NCBI RefSeq assembly: GCF_016584085.1
Contig: NZ_NRSJ01000003.1
Span: 62,001-126,000 of the forward strand
Origin: Halochromatium glycolicum
Lineage (GTDB): Bacteria > Pseudomonadota > Gammaproteobacteria > Chromatiales > Chromatiaceae
DNA: 64,000 nt
Reading direction: 5' to 3'
The position numbers and the translations under genes are program-made. Under the pieces are notes generated by a model. It made no database searches. It was not told where the DNA came from and saw only the letters and a program-made list of their open reading frames with translations. This document shows, one piece after another, positions 28,023-37,346 of this stretch. How positions within the stretch are numbered: position 1 is the stretch's first letter; every line of letters starts with the position of its first letter.

Positions 28023-30650
28023 GTGTATTGGGAAGGCGGCCGGCAAGGCAAGCCTGTGTTGCTACGCGTCCAGCGTTGCGATGGTGAACCAACGAGGTTG
28101 AGCCAGTTGGGGTATCAAGATTACGGAGACGCTCGCCAAACTCCGAATGACGGCGACTTCCATTCCGCATCACTGGAACCCGGGGCATCCGGCTCCAGTC
28201 AAGATCGGGCCGCAGCGGGTGCAACCCTGGGGATCTTCGGGTGGCTTGGGCAGCTGGTCTCCGGCGTTCTCGCGATCCCGTTTGATCTTGCGCTGATCGG
28301 TGCCTTCGCTGCCGCGCTGGTTCTGAATTCGCTCGCGACAGACCTGCCATCGGTCGAGGCGTTGGCCGAGGTCAAGTTCGAGGAGCCGCTGCGGATCTAC
28401 ACGGCCAATGGCTCGCTGATGGCGGAATTCGGGGTGCAGCGGCGCAGGGCAGTCGAATACGAGCAGGTCCCACCGTTGTTGATCGACGCCTTCGTCTCCG
28501 CTGAGGACAGCCGTTTCTTCGAGCACCGGGGCATTGACGTGATCGGGCTCGCACGAGCCGCCGTCAGCGTGGCGAGGAGCGGCGAGGCGACCCAGGGCGG
28601 AAGCACGATTACGATGCAGGTGGTGCGCAACTTCCTGTTGACCCGCGAGAAGACGATCAGGCGAAAGCTCACTGAGATCCTGTTGGCCTGGAAGCTCGAG
28701 GCAACACTGACCAAGGAGCAGATCCTCAGCCTCTACCTGAACAAGATCTTCTTCGGGCACCGCGCCTATGGCGTCGCTGCAGCGGCCGAATTCTACTATC
28801 AAAGGTCATTGGATGAACTGACCATCGCCGAGATGGCGATGCTCGCTGGCTTGCCGAAGGCGCCCTCGGCGAATAACCCGCTCGCGAATCCCGAGCGGGC
28901 GATCGAGCGGCGGGACTACATCCTTGAGCGGATGCACGCGTTCGGCTATATCGACGATACCGATTTCCTACTTGCCAGCACGGCGCCGCTGAGCGCCGAG
29001 CGTTACGCCCCGGCCATCGAGTTTCGCGCCGATTATCTGGCCGAGATGGCGCGCCGCGAGGTTATCGAGCGCTATGGCAAAGAGGATGCCTACAGCCTCG
29101 GTCTGAAGGTCTATACGACCGTCGACGAGTCATTGCAGCAGGCCGCTGACGCGGCGCTGCGCCAGGGTCTTAGGGACTACAACCGACGGCACGGCTACCA
29201 CGGCCCCGAGGCGCGCATCGCCGACATAGGGGCCAAGCGCCCGGCCGAGCTCGATGAGCTGCTTGCGGCTTATCCTGATGTGCCCGGGCTGCCGGCTGGG
29301 GTCGTGATCAGCGCCGATGCCGACGAGGCCGAGGTCTACGTCGGTGGAGGCGAGACCCGCCGCCTGCGCTTGGGGCAGGTGAAGTGGGCGCGGCCATTCA
29401 AGACCGAGAACTGGCGCGGCGCGGCGCCTAAGCGGGTGACCGATGCGGTGGCGGTCGGCGATCTGATTCGGCTCCGGCAGGATGACGAGCAATGGGTGCT
29501 GGCGCAGGTGCCGAAGGTTGGCGGGGCGCTGGTCGCGCTGGCGCCCGCGGATGGTGCGATCCGCGCGCTCTCCGGCGGCTATGCCTTCAGGTGGAGCAAG
29601 TTCAATCGGGCCACCGATACCAAGCGTCAGCCAGGCTCGACCTTCAAGCCTTTCGTTTATGCGGCGGCGCTCGGCAAGGGCTATACCCCAGCGAGCCTGG
29701 TCAAGGATGAGCGTTTCGAGATGCCATCGCGCAACGGCGTCTGGCGACCGAAGAACGCCGATGGCAAGTTCATGGGGCCGATCCGCATTCGGGTGGCATT
29801 GAGCAAGTCACGTAACCTGGCGGCGGTGAATCTGATGGACCGCATGAGTGTCGATCATGCCCGTGCGTTCATCCAGAGCTTCGGTTTCGCGCCCGAGAGC
29901 ATGCCGCCGGATATGTCGATGGCGCTCGGCTCCGGTGCCGTCTCGCCGCTCGAGCTGGCGCGCGGCTTCGCGAGCTTCGCCAACGGCGGCTACCGGATCG
30001 AGCCCTATCTGATCGCGCGCATCGAGGATGTCCATGGTAATCCCCTGTTCGAGGCGCAGCCGCTGCGGGCTTGCATGGACTGTTGGATCGAATCCGACAC
30101 AGACGATGCCGTGGTGTTGCCCGACGGCGCCTCGGATGATCCGCGCGCGCCGCTCGCGATCGATCCCCGCATTGCCTACAACATGGACTCGATGCTCAAG
30201 GATGTGATTCGAGAGGGGACTGCGACGCGCGCACGGCGACTCGAGCGCCCTGATATTGCCGGTAAGACGGGGACGACGAACGAGTCCCGCGATTCCTGGT
30301 TTGCCGGCTACCAGCCCGAGCTCGTCGCCGTCGCCTGGGTGGGGCGTGATGATAATACGCCGCTCGGGCGCGGCGAGTGGGGCGGCACGGCAGCGCTCGG
30401 CATCTGGATCGATTTCATGGAGGAGGCTCTCCAGGGGGTTCCGGTTGCGCAGATCAAGCGGCCGGAAGGGATGGTGCCGGTCAGGATCAGCCTGCGCAGC
30501 GGACAGAAGACGAGCTCGGAGCGCAATAGCCGAATCGAATACATCCGCGACGAGTATCAGTTGATGACGCTGGGGCCGGACCCGGTGGAGTACTCAGCGC
30601 CTGTTGCCCGCAGGAGGACCGCACCGCGGATGCTCGATGAGCTGTTCTGA
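28023..30650 (+). CDS. mrcA: Penicillin-binding protein 1A (bifunctional murein synthase)
   Basis: The ~875-residue class A PBP polymerises and cross-links peptidoglycan in the periplasm from one N-terminal membrane anchor (about 70-105). The GT51 domain shows EDSRFFEHRG, GGSTITMQVVRN and RKLTEILLAWKLE. An OB-like insert follows. The transpeptidase has the active serine in PGSTFKP, then SKSRN and KTGTT. The start is uncertain: the frame opens with a GTG at 28023 and the first ~65 residues are hydrophilic and not family-like, so a later GTG or TTG may be used. Confidence 0.93.
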   Translation: MYWEGGRQGKPVLLRVQRCDGEPTRLSQLGYQDYGDARQTPNDGDFHSASLEPGASGSSQDRAAAGATLGIFGWLGQLVSGVLAIPFDLALIGAFAAALVLNSLATDLPSVEALAEVKFEEPLRIYTANGSLMAEFGVQRRRAVEYEQVPPLLIDAFVSAEDSRFFEHRGIDVIGLARAAVSVARSGEATQGGSTITMQVVRNFLLTREKTIRRKLTEILLAWKLEATLTKEQILSLYLNKIFFGHRAYGVAAAAEFYYQRSLDELTIAEMAMLAGLPKAPSANNPLANPERAIERRDYILERMHAFGYIDDTDFLLASTAPLSAERYAPAIEFRADYLAEMARREVIERYGKEDAYSLGLKVYTTVDESLQQAADAALRQGLRDYNRRHGYHGPEARIADIGAKRPAELDELLAAYPDVPGLPAGVVISADADEAEVYVGGGETRRLRLGQVKWARPFKTENWRGAAPKRVTDAVAVGDLIRLRQDDEQWVLAQVPKVGGALVALAPADGAIRALSGGYAFRWSKFNRATDTKRQPGSTFKPFVYAAALGKGYTPASLVKDERFEMPSRNGVWRPKNADGKFMGPIRIRVALSKSRNLAAVNLMDRMSVDHARAFIQSFGFAPESMPPDMSMALGSGAVSPLELARGFASFANGGYRIEPYLIARIEDVHGNPLFEAQPLRACMDCWIESDTDDAVVLPDGASDDPRAPLAIDPRIAYNMDSMLKDVIREGTATRARRLERPDIAGKTGTTNESRDSWFAGYQPELVAVAWVGRDDNTPLGRGEWGGTAALGIWIDFMEEALQGVPVAQIKRPEGMVPVRISLRSGQKTSSERNSRIEYIRDEYQLMTLGPDPVEYSAPVARRRTAPRMLDELF

Positions 30651-30689
30651 CGCAAGCGATGCCTGTTGAATTGATTCGCGGACAGCCCT

Positions 30690-30806
30690 TGAACCTAGAA
30701 ACCGCGGTTAGACGGCCGCCAGGGTGCGCTTCATGAAGCGCCAGAAGTAGCGCCACTGCAAAGGGTTGCATGCTGGGCTAAGCGGTCAACTGCGGTTTCG
30801 AGGTTT
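30690..30806. repeat. Inverted-end element downstream of the PBP1A gene
   Basis: Imperfect inverted arms (30690-30709 and 30788-30806, about 15 of 19 matching, core AAACCGC/GCGGTTT) enclose 117 bases. Inside lies a perfect 16-base palindrome, GCGCTTCATGAAGCGC (30726-30741). No second copy was noticed in the window. It may be another MITE-like element or a 3' structure for the PBP1A and manA transcripts, which converge here. Confidence 0.5.
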
Positions 30807-30825
30807 GTTGATGGGGCAGCGCAGA

Positions 30826-30915
30826 CGATGACCCGCCCGCGCTCAAAGCACTCGCTCGTGATTGAGAAGGGCTAGCTCGCGCAATGCGATGACCGCCCGC
30901 GCTCAAGGCACTCGC
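30826..30915. repeat. Direct repeat that duplicates the manA 3' end
   Basis: A ~29-base sequence starting CGATGAC and ending AGCACTCGC or GGCACTCGC occurs at 30826-30855 and at 30887-30915 with few differences. The second copy includes the manA stop codon (30903-30905) and the last codons; the first lies downstream of it. Confidence 0.7.
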
Positions 30916-32213
30916 GCTGTGAAGACCACCGAGCGCTGGGTGCTGCGCAAGGTGCCGCGGCAGGCGGCCGGGATCACGAATGTGGCGCCGTGCTCGAGCC
31001 CAAGCGGCACCCCTGAACCCGTATCCAACGTGACCTGGCCGTCGATGACCAGGCCCAGCCGCAGACGCGGTGGTCCCTGGCCTATGGTTCGCTCCTCACC
31101 GGCGCTCAGGGTATGGCGTTCGAGCAAGAATTCAGGTGCTGGTGTGAGATAGCTGTCGGCGCCGTTCCCCGGTTGTGGCTGCGGCTGCAGCACTGCGCCT
31201 GGCCCAGGTCTTATCTGCAGGGTTTCGAGCAGCGAGGGGACGTCGATGTGCTTGCGTGTGAGTCCGCCTCTGAGCACGTTGTTGGAGTTCGCCATCAGCT
31301 CGATGCCGGCGCCTCGCAGATAGGCATGAAGCTCGCCGGCCGGCAAGAAGATGGCCTCGCCTGGATGGAGACTGACCAGGTTCAGCAATAGGATCGAGAA
31401 CAGACCGCGATCGCAGTGTCGGCCGTTGGAAAAGAGACGGTCCGCCTCGAGCAGCCAATCGCGACGGTCTCCAGGATCGAATGCTTGTCCTTCCCGCTCG
31501 CGCCGATAGCGTTCAATGAGCGGTCTGAGCTGTGTATCGACGGCGGCCTGGTCGAGCTCCATCATCCGATGGTAGAGCTCGAACAGCCCGGCTCGGGTCG
31601 GTCTGAACGGCGCGGCAAGCGCGCTCAGCTCGGGGGCGGCGCTGAGCTCGGCCTGGATTGTCTCGAGGGGGCGGAAGCCGCGCAGTGCGTAGAAATCGGT
31701 GAGCGCGACGAGCAGCTCTGGCTTATGGTTGCGGTCGCGATAGCTGCGGCGGGCGTCGGTGAGGGCGAGCCCGATCGCATCCTCGCGCTGATAGCCGTCG
31801 CGGGCCTGCTCGCGGGTCGGATGGGCCTGGATCGAAAGCGGATGTCGGGCTGCAAGCACCTTGAGCAAGAATGGCAGCTCTGTGCCGAAGCGTCGCCGGG
31901 TCTCTTCGCCGAGCATTGTCTCCGGGGCTGCGCTGATCAGCTCCGCGAGCGAGAGGCGCCAGCCGCCGAGCTGCAAGGTGGCCAAGAGGTCCGGATGGGC
32001 GCCGATCCAGAGCTCGGCAAAGGGCAGCCCGCGTGGGTTTGGCGCATCGATCAGCGCCGGGATGAATCCCGGGTCGCCCCAGCCATAGTGCTGCACGCCG
32101 CATTGCAGCGGCAGTGCCGTCGGTGTCTTCTGGAATGCAGCGACCGCCGTGGCGAGATCATCACCGGTTGGCGTGGCGAGTGCAAACGCCAACGGTCCGG
32201 CCGGGCTGTCCAT
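30903..32213 (-). CDS. manA: Mannose-6-phosphate isomerase, class I
   Basis: The 436-residue zinc enzyme interconverts mannose-6-phosphate and fructose-6-phosphate in the cytoplasm. Conserved blocks are PLQCGVQHYGWGD, FAELWIGAHPD, PFLLKVLAARHPLSIQAHP (zinc ligands), HKPELLVALTDFYALRGF, FLPAGELHAYLRGAGIELMANSNNVLRGGLT and a C-terminal cupin. It overlaps the upstream pcm stop by one base (TGATG), so the two are one transcript. It supplies mannose for GDP-mannose and could also feed fructose-6-phosphate to GlmS. An N-terminal ~35 residues before PLQCG is variable. Confidence 0.94.
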   Translation of the reverse strand: MDSPAGPLAFALATPTGDDLATAVAAFQKTPTALPLQCGVQHYGWGDPGFIPALIDAPNPRGLPFAELWIGAHPDLLATLQLGGWRLSLAELISAAPETMLGEETRRRFGTELPFLLKVLAARHPLSIQAHPTREQARDGYQREDAIGLALTDARRSYRDRNHKPELLVALTDFYALRGFRPLETIQAELSAAPELSALAAPFRPTRAGLFELYHRMMELDQAAVDTQLRPLIERYRREREGQAFDPGDRRDWLLEADRLFSNGRHCDRGLFSILLLNLVSLHPGEAIFLPAGELHAYLRGAGIELMANSNNVLRGGLTRKHIDVPSLLETLQIRPGPGAVLQPQPQPGNGADSYLTPAPEFLLERHTLSAGEERTIGQGPPRLRLGLVIDGQVTLDTGSGVPLGLEHGATFVIPAACRGTLRSTQRSVVFTARVP

Positions 32214-33019
32214 CAGTCATCGACCGAGTCGCCGGTGATCGGAACGAACCGCACGGGGAGCACTTTGCGGCGTTTGAGCGTTCCGTCCTGCTGCTTGGTC
32301 AGCACAACCAGTTCTTGACTTTGTCCGGTCGGCCCGAGCGGCATGACCAGCCGGCCGCCGACCTTGAGCTGCTCGGCGAGCGGCGCCGGGATCTCGGGGC
32401 CTGCAGCGGTGACGATGACCGCATCGAACGGGGCGGCCTCGGGCCAGCCTCGATAGCCGTCGCCGGCACGGATGTGGACATTGTCGTAACCAAGGCTCTT
32501 GAGGAGCTCCGCCGAGCGTTCGGCGAGCTCGGGGACGATCTCGACCGAGTAGACCTCGGCGCCCATCTCGCCGAGCACAGCGGCCTGATAGCCGGAGCCG
32601 GTGCCGAGCTCATAGACCCGACCGCCGTCTGACGGTAGATTGAGCAGGTGGCTCATCACTGCAACGATGTAGGGCTGCGAGATGGTCTGCCCGCCCCCGA
32701 TCGGTAATGGGGCGTTACGATAGGCGACTGAGCGCATCGCGGGGGGCACGAAACGCTCGCGCGGCACGCTTCCGATGGCGGAGAGCACGCGCGGATCGAG
32801 TTGGTCGAAGCCGAGGTAGGCACTCGTTGCGCGGACCTCACGCTCGACCTCGGCAACGAGGCGCTGGCGAGCGAGCGCGCTCTGGCTGTCGCCGGGTGGC
32901 CGATTCGGGTTCATTGCCATGGCATCGCCGGCACCTAGGCTCAGGATGACGAGAACCGTCATCAGGATCGGCTGAATCGCTGAAAGAAGCTGGAACGCGA
33001 CTCGATTGTAATCTCGCAT
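32213..33019 (-). CDS. pcm: Protein-L-isoaspartate O-methyltransferase with N-terminal export signal
   Basis: The 268-residue product contains the Pcm core: PRERFVPPAMRSVAYRNAPLPIGGGQTISQPYIVAVM, the SAM-binding motif ELGTGSGYQAAVL, and EIVPELAERSAELL. It repairs isoaspartyl damage with S-adenosylmethionine. A hydrophobic signal-like segment (QPILMTVLVILSLGAGDAMA, about 17-36) precedes the core, which suggests export or a membrane anchor; cytoplasmic Pcm starts at the core. The ATG at 33019 has GGAGG nine bases upstream. A longer frame starts at 33055. It is followed by manA. Confidence 0.88.
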   Translation of the reverse strand: MRDYNRVAFQLLSAIQPILMTVLVILSLGAGDAMAMNPNRPPGDSQSALARQRLVAEVEREVRATSAYLGFDQLDPRVLSAIGSVPRERFVPPAMRSVAYRNAPLPIGGGQTISQPYIVAVMSHLLNLPSDGGRVYELGTGSGYQAAVLGEMGAEVYSVEIVPELAERSAELLKSLGYDNVHIRAGDGYRGWPEAAPFDAVIVTAAGPEIPAPLAEQLKVGGRLVMPLGPTGQSQELVVLTKQQDGTLKRRKVLPVRFVPITGDSVDD

Positions 33020-33142
33020 AGCGACAGACCTCCAGGGCCGAGCTTGCCTGCGCACCGCTTTCTTTCAGGGCGCCTCTCTTTCGCGAAGATAGTGAATCAT
33101 CACCGTTGTTTCCACTGAGCCGATCATCATGAGGTTCGTACA

Positions 33143-33922
33143 ATGACCCCATCGCCAGGCGATGCGTCCGGTCGGCCACTACCGGTTGCGTTCGGGTTGA
33201 TCGTGATCGGGGACGAGATCCTGACTGGGACGCGACAGGACCGCCATCTTGCGGCGTTCAAGGAGCGGCTCTCAGCACGCGGGCATCAGCTCGCCTGGTG
33301 CTGGATTCTGCCGGATGATCCCGAGCTGCTCACCCGTCATCTTGCGGCGTCGATGTCTGCCGATGCCCCGGTGTTCTGCTGCGGCGGTATCGGCGCGACG
33401 CCGGATGACTCCACGCGGGCCTGTGCCGCGGCCGCCGCAGAGGTCGAGCTGGTGCGCCATCAGGAAGCCGCAAGGCTGATCGAGGGCCGTTTCGGCGCGG
33501 ATGCCTATCCGCAGCGCATTCGGATGGCCGATCTCCCGGACGGTTCCTCGCTGATACCAAACCCGGTCAATCAGGTCCCAGGGTTTTGCCTGCAAGGCCA
33601 TTGGTTTTTGCCCGGATTTCCGCAAATGGCCTGGCCGATGGCCGAGTGGGTACTCGACACCCACTACGGTTGCGCTACGGAGCCGCTGCATGAGGAGGCA
33701 CTGGTCGTGCGCGGGGTCCCAGAGAGCCGCCTGATCCCGTTGATGGAGCGGCTCGGAGCCGAATTCCCTGACCTGAAGCTGTTCAGTCTCCCGCACTTGG
33801 GGGATACCGAGCCTGAGCACCATATCCTGCTGGGGTTCCGAGGGCGCGGTGATCTCGGCCCCGCAATGGCAACTCTGCGCGCGGGTCTCGAGGCCGAGGG
33901 TGTCGAACATCGCGAGCGCTGA
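33143..33922 (+). CDS. CinA/MoaB-type molybdopterin-binding domain protein
   Basis: The 259-residue product matches the N-terminal domain of CinA (COG1058): FGLIVIGDEILTGTRQDRHLAAFKERLSARGH, PDDPELLTRHLA, and CCGGIGATPDDSTRACAA. It lacks the C-terminal amidase (PncC) domain of full CinA. This family has been linked to ADP-ribose or molybdopterin chemistry, but a function for this short form is not settled. It is divergent from the pcm-manA pair and convergent with holC. The ATG at 33143 is the first in the frame. Confidence 0.85.
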   Translation: MTPSPGDASGRPLPVAFGLIVIGDEILTGTRQDRHLAAFKERLSARGHQLAWCWILPDDPELLTRHLAASMSADAPVFCCGGIGATPDDSTRACAAAAAEVELVRHQEAARLIEGRFGADAYPQRIRMADLPDGSSLIPNPVNQVPGFCLQGHWFLPGFPQMAWPMAEWVLDTHYGCATEPLHEEALVVRGVPESRLIPLMERLGAEFPDLKLFSLPHLGDTEPEHHILLGFRGRGDLGPAMATLRAGLEAEGVEHRER

Positions 33923-33942
33923 GATGCGCGTCGGCCGGGGCC

Positions 33943-34440
33943 TCAGCCGACCGAGTGGTGATACAGCGGGTGGCCGCCCTCACGATAACGGAGATAACGC
34001 TTCCGGCCCGCTGCCCGAATCGCAGGGTCGTGGTCGAGCGGCTCACAGAGCCGCTCGAAGCGGCTGAAGAACGCAGGAGGCTCGGTCTCTGGGCTCAGAT
34101 TGATCAGCACCTGAGCTTCTCGGTCCGGCTGGCCGTCGCTGCTGATCAGGATCGGGGTCAGCTCGATATCCGCCTCGCCGACGAGGCCGTGTGGCAGGAA
34201 GCTGTCTTCGCGAAAGCTCCAGAGGAGACGATCGAGGTGGCGGGCCTGCTGTGGGTCCGGGCAGTGGATCAGCACCCGGGGTGATCCTGGCACGGCTGGA
34301 CGCTCCTGATGCGTTGAACCCGCCTGCTGTTCGTCCTGCAGCGCCCCGCTGTGGTAGATCCGCTCGACCAGGCGACAGGTCAGGCCGAATCGGTCGTTGC
34401 GGCTGCCGTCCTTGAGCACATAGAAGTCGACGCGGGTCAT
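33943..34440 (-). CDS. holC: DNA polymerase III chi subunit
   Basis: The 165-residue product has the chi features MTRVDFYVLKDGS, CRLVERIYHSGA, VLIHCPDPQQARHLDRLLWSFREDSFLPHG and INLSPETEPPAFFSRFERLCEPLD. Chi links the clamp loader psi subunit to SSB. It starts one base after the pepA stop and is in the same orientation, the usual pepA-holC pair. valS, often next, is not in the window; the following gene is convergent. The length is slightly above the typical 145-150, due to a loop near residues 35-50. Confidence 0.93.
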   Translation of the reverse strand: MTRVDFYVLKDGSRNDRFGLTCRLVERIYHSGALQDEQQAGSTHQERPAVPGSPRVLIHCPDPQQARHLDRLLWSFREDSFLPHGLVGEADIELTPILISSDGQPDREAQVLINLSPETEPPAFFSRFERLCEPLDHDPAIRAAGRKRYLRYREGGHPLYHHSVG

Positions 34441-35940
34441 TCAATCGGATGTGCCGGCGCGCTCGATCAGGAACTGGCTGAGGAGCGGCACCGGGCGCCC
34501 GGTTGCCCCCTTCTCCTTGCCGGTCAACCAGGCGGTGCCGGCGATATCGAGATGCGCCCATGAATACGCCTTGGTATAGCGTGATAGGAAGCAGGCGGCG
34601 GTGATGGCGCCGCCGTCGCGTCCGCCGATGTTCGCCATGTCGGCGAAGTTGCTGTCGAGCTGCTGCTGATAGTCATCCCAGAGCGGCATGCGCCAGACCC
34701 GGTCCGCGCTCACCTCGCCGGCCTTGGTCAGCGCCTCGGCGAGGCGGTCGTCGTTGGCAAACAGGCCCGACGGATGGCGGCCCAGCCCGACGATACAGGC
34801 CCCGGTCAGCGTTGCCATATCGACGACAGCGGCGGGCTCGAAGCGCTCCACGTAGGTCAGCGCGTCGCAGAGGATCAGCCGGCCTTCGGCGTCGGTGTTC
34901 AGGATCTCGATGGTCTGGCCGGAGAGGCTGGTGACGATATCGCCCGGCTTATTGGCGGCACCGTCCGGGAGATTCTCCGAGGCCGGCACGACCCCGATCA
35001 CGTTCAGTGGCAGATCGAGCTCGGCGAGCGCGCGCAGGGTGCCGATCACACTGGCGCCGCCGCACATGTCGTACTTCATCTCATCCATCGCCTCGGATGG
35101 CTTGATCGAGATGCCGCCGGCGTCGAAGGTCAGTCCCTTGCCGACCAGCACGATGGGCTGATCGGAATCCTCGCCGCCGCGATAGTGCATCAGGATCAGC
35201 TTGGCTGGCTCCCGGCTGCCACGGCTGACCGAGAGTAATGCACCCATCCCGAGCTCGGCCATGGCTGCCTCGTCAAGGATCTCTGCCTCGAGCTTGGCAG
35301 AGGTCTCGGCGAGGCGATTGGCTTGATCGGCGAGGTAGGTCGGCGTACAGATATTGCCAGGGAGGTTACTGAGATCGCGTGCGAGCGCGACGCCAGCGGC
35401 GATCGCCAGAGCTTGAGCGCAGGCCCGCTCGGCGGTCTCGGCTTCGTGATCATCGCCGATCCAGCAGTCCAATACCGCTAACGGCTCGGCGGCCTCAGCC
35501 GCCGGCTTCTTGGTCTCGGTGTAGCGGTAGGCGCTCTGAGCGGCCGTGAGGACGCTGTATCGGACGCGCTGTTCGAGGTCCATGCCCTGCGGCTCGAGCA
35601 CGCACAGGGTGCTGACCGCGCTGCCGAGCCGGGCCGCGTCGAGCCTCGCCAAGGCGCCTTTCAGGACCTTGTCGTAGGCGCTGCGATCCAGCTCCTCAGG
35701 CTTGCCGCATTGCACCAGCAGCACGCGCTGGGCCTTGAGGCCGCTGAGCCCATAGAGCATCAAGGCGTTGCCGGCCTTGCCGTCCAGGTCGCCCTGCTCG
35801 ACAACCTTGGTCAGCGCGCCGCCGGCCGCGGCGTCGACCGTCTTGGCGGGCTCGGATAACTGGCGATCGCTGAACACGCCAAGGATCAGGCAGGGCGTGT
35901 CGAGCTCCGTCAGTGCGCTGCGGGTGATCTTGGATTGCAT
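34441..35940 (-). CDS. pepA: Leucyl aminopeptidase (cytosol aminopeptidase)
   Basis: The 499-residue M17 peptidase cleaves N-terminal residues in the cytoplasm and in enterobacteria also binds DNA. The two-metal site is visible in VGKGLTFDAGGISIKPSEAMDEMKYDMCGG and NTDAEGRLILCDAL. The poorly conserved N-terminal domain (1-165) is complete. It is transcribed with holC and divergent from lptG; in most gammaproteobacteria the divergent pair is lptF-lptG, but lptF is missing here. Confidence 0.96.
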   Translation of the reverse strand: MQSKITRSALTELDTPCLILGVFSDRQLSEPAKTVDAAAGGALTKVVEQGDLDGKAGNALMLYGLSGLKAQRVLLVQCGKPEELDRSAYDKVLKGALARLDAARLGSAVSTLCVLEPQGMDLEQRVRYSVLTAAQSAYRYTETKKPAAEAAEPLAVLDCWIGDDHEAETAERACAQALAIAAGVALARDLSNLPGNICTPTYLADQANRLAETSAKLEAEILDEAAMAELGMGALLSVSRGSREPAKLILMHYRGGEDSDQPIVLVGKGLTFDAGGISIKPSEAMDEMKYDMCGGASVIGTLRALAELDLPLNVIGVVPASENLPDGAANKPGDIVTSLSGQTIEILNTDAEGRLILCDALTYVERFEPAAVVDMATLTGACIVGLGRHPSGLFANDDRLAEALTKAGEVSADRVWRMPLWDDYQQQLDSNFADMANIGGRDGGAITAACFLSRYTKAYSWAHLDIAGTAWLTGKEKGATGRPVPLLSQFLIERAGTSD

Positions 35941-36099
35941 CGCGGCTCCTGGGGCAGGGGATCAAACGGACGACTGTCCTCATGGGACGGACTGATGACA
36001 GCCTCGGTTATTATCTGGGGTCCAGAGTCTACAGGAACACCTGCAACAAGCGCATCGCGGTCAGGTGTCCGTGATCTGCTTGCCCGCTAAGCTCGCTGT

Positions 36100-37185
36100 T
36101 TGATCCGACGCCAGGTCACGCCATTGCGCATCCTTGATCGATATCTGGCCGGTGCCGTGCTCGGAGGCACCGCCCTGACCCTTGCCGTGCTGCTGCCCTT
36201 ACTTGCGGTCTTCATTCTTGCCGACGAGATCGACAAGGTGGGCGATGACGGGTATGGGTTTTCGGATGCGCTGCTCTTCGTGACACTCTCGCTGCCGCGG
36301 TACCTCTACCAGGTGTTCCCGATCGCAACCCTGATCGGCGCCTTGGCTGGCTTGGGGCAACTCGCGGCGCGCTCAGAGCTGGTTGCGATGCGAGCCGCGG
36401 GTCTGTCGATCGGCCGAATCGTGCGTGGCGCGATGCTTGGGGGGCTGGTGCTGGCAGCGCTGGCCATCGCGACCGGTGAGCTGGTCGCGCCGGTTGCGGA
36501 ACAGCGCGCGCTTGCTGTGCGCGCAATGGCTGAGACCGGGGAGGCGATGCACATCAGCGGCCAGGGTCTGTGGGCGCGTGACGGCAACGCATTCATCAAT
36601 GTCCGGGATTTCGAGCCGGGAGCGGTGCTTTCGGATATCCATATCTTCGAGATCGAGGATAATCGATTGCGGTTTGCGACGCGCGCCGACGAGGCGCGTT
36701 ACCGTGACGGACATTGGGTGCTGACAGGGATCGAGCGCAGCCGTATCGGCGCCGATCGCGTCACGGTGGAACGGTTCGAGCGGGCGCGCTGGGATTCGTT
36801 GCTGAATCCGCGGCTGCTCGAGGTGATCGTCGTCGAGCCCCATGCGCTCCCGGTTTGGGGGCTCTATCGATATCTGCGCTATATGCGACAGACCGAGCAG
36901 GATGCCGGCGCCCATGAGGTCGCGTTCTGGGGTAAGTTGGTGCAGCCGCTGTTGATCTTGGCGATGATCTTCGTCTCGATCCCGATCCTGCTCGGTTCGG
37001 CCAGGACGACCGGGACCGGGATCAAGCTCTTTATCGGGGTGGCGATCGGTATTCTGTTCTATCTTGTCAGCCGCACTTTCACCTACCTCGCGCTGCTCTA
37101 TGGGTTGAGTCCGGCGCTTGCGGCCTTTGCGCCCTTGGCGCTGTTTACGCTCGCTGCGATCGTGCTGTTGCGGCGCGTCGGCTGA
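36100..37185 (+). CDS. lptG: LPS export permease LptG
   Basis: The ~361-residue product is an inner-membrane component of the LptB2FGC transporter that extracts LPS. It has three N-terminal and three C-terminal membrane segments around a periplasmic domain. Family marks are ILDRYLAGAVLGG, RSELVAMRAAGLSIGRIV, GQGLWARDGNAFINV and RWDSLLNPRLLEVI. The start is unclear: TTG at 36100 gives MIRRQVTPLRILDRY, and TTG at 36124 gives a start nearer LptG of other species; no ATG is available upstream of ILDRY. lptF, its usual partner upstream, is absent. Confidence 0.9.
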   Translation: MIRRQVTPLRILDRYLAGAVLGGTALTLAVLLPLLAVFILADEIDKVGDDGYGFSDALLFVTLSLPRYLYQVFPIATLIGALAGLGQLAARSELVAMRAAGLSIGRIVRGAMLGGLVLAALAIATGELVAPVAEQRALAVRAMAETGEAMHISGQGLWARDGNAFINVRDFEPGAVLSDIHIFEIEDNRLRFATRADEARYRDGHWVLTGIERSRIGADRVTVERFERARWDSLLNPRLLEVIVVEPHALPVWGLYRYLRYMRQTEQDAGAHEVAFWGKLVQPLLILAMIFVSIPILLGSARTTGTGIKLFIGVAIGILFYLVSRTFTYLALLYGLSPALAAFAPLALFTLAAIVLLRRVG

Positions 37186-37346
37186 GGCCCGCTTCCGCTC
37201 ACTCGTCCAGTGAATACTCGCGCTCGGGGTGGCGCAGGACGCGCCCTCTTCGGGATGGGAGTGCTCGGCGCGAGGTTCTGGGCACTGTGCTTCGGTTAGC
37301 CGCTCTCGAGCGGAATGGTCTGGGCGTGATGGCCGGAGCACAACTG

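Noticed and set aside
30651..30902. Small protein gene between the PBP1A gene and manA
   Set aside because: The only frames are short and overlap the inverted-end element and direct repeat, without a ribosome site.
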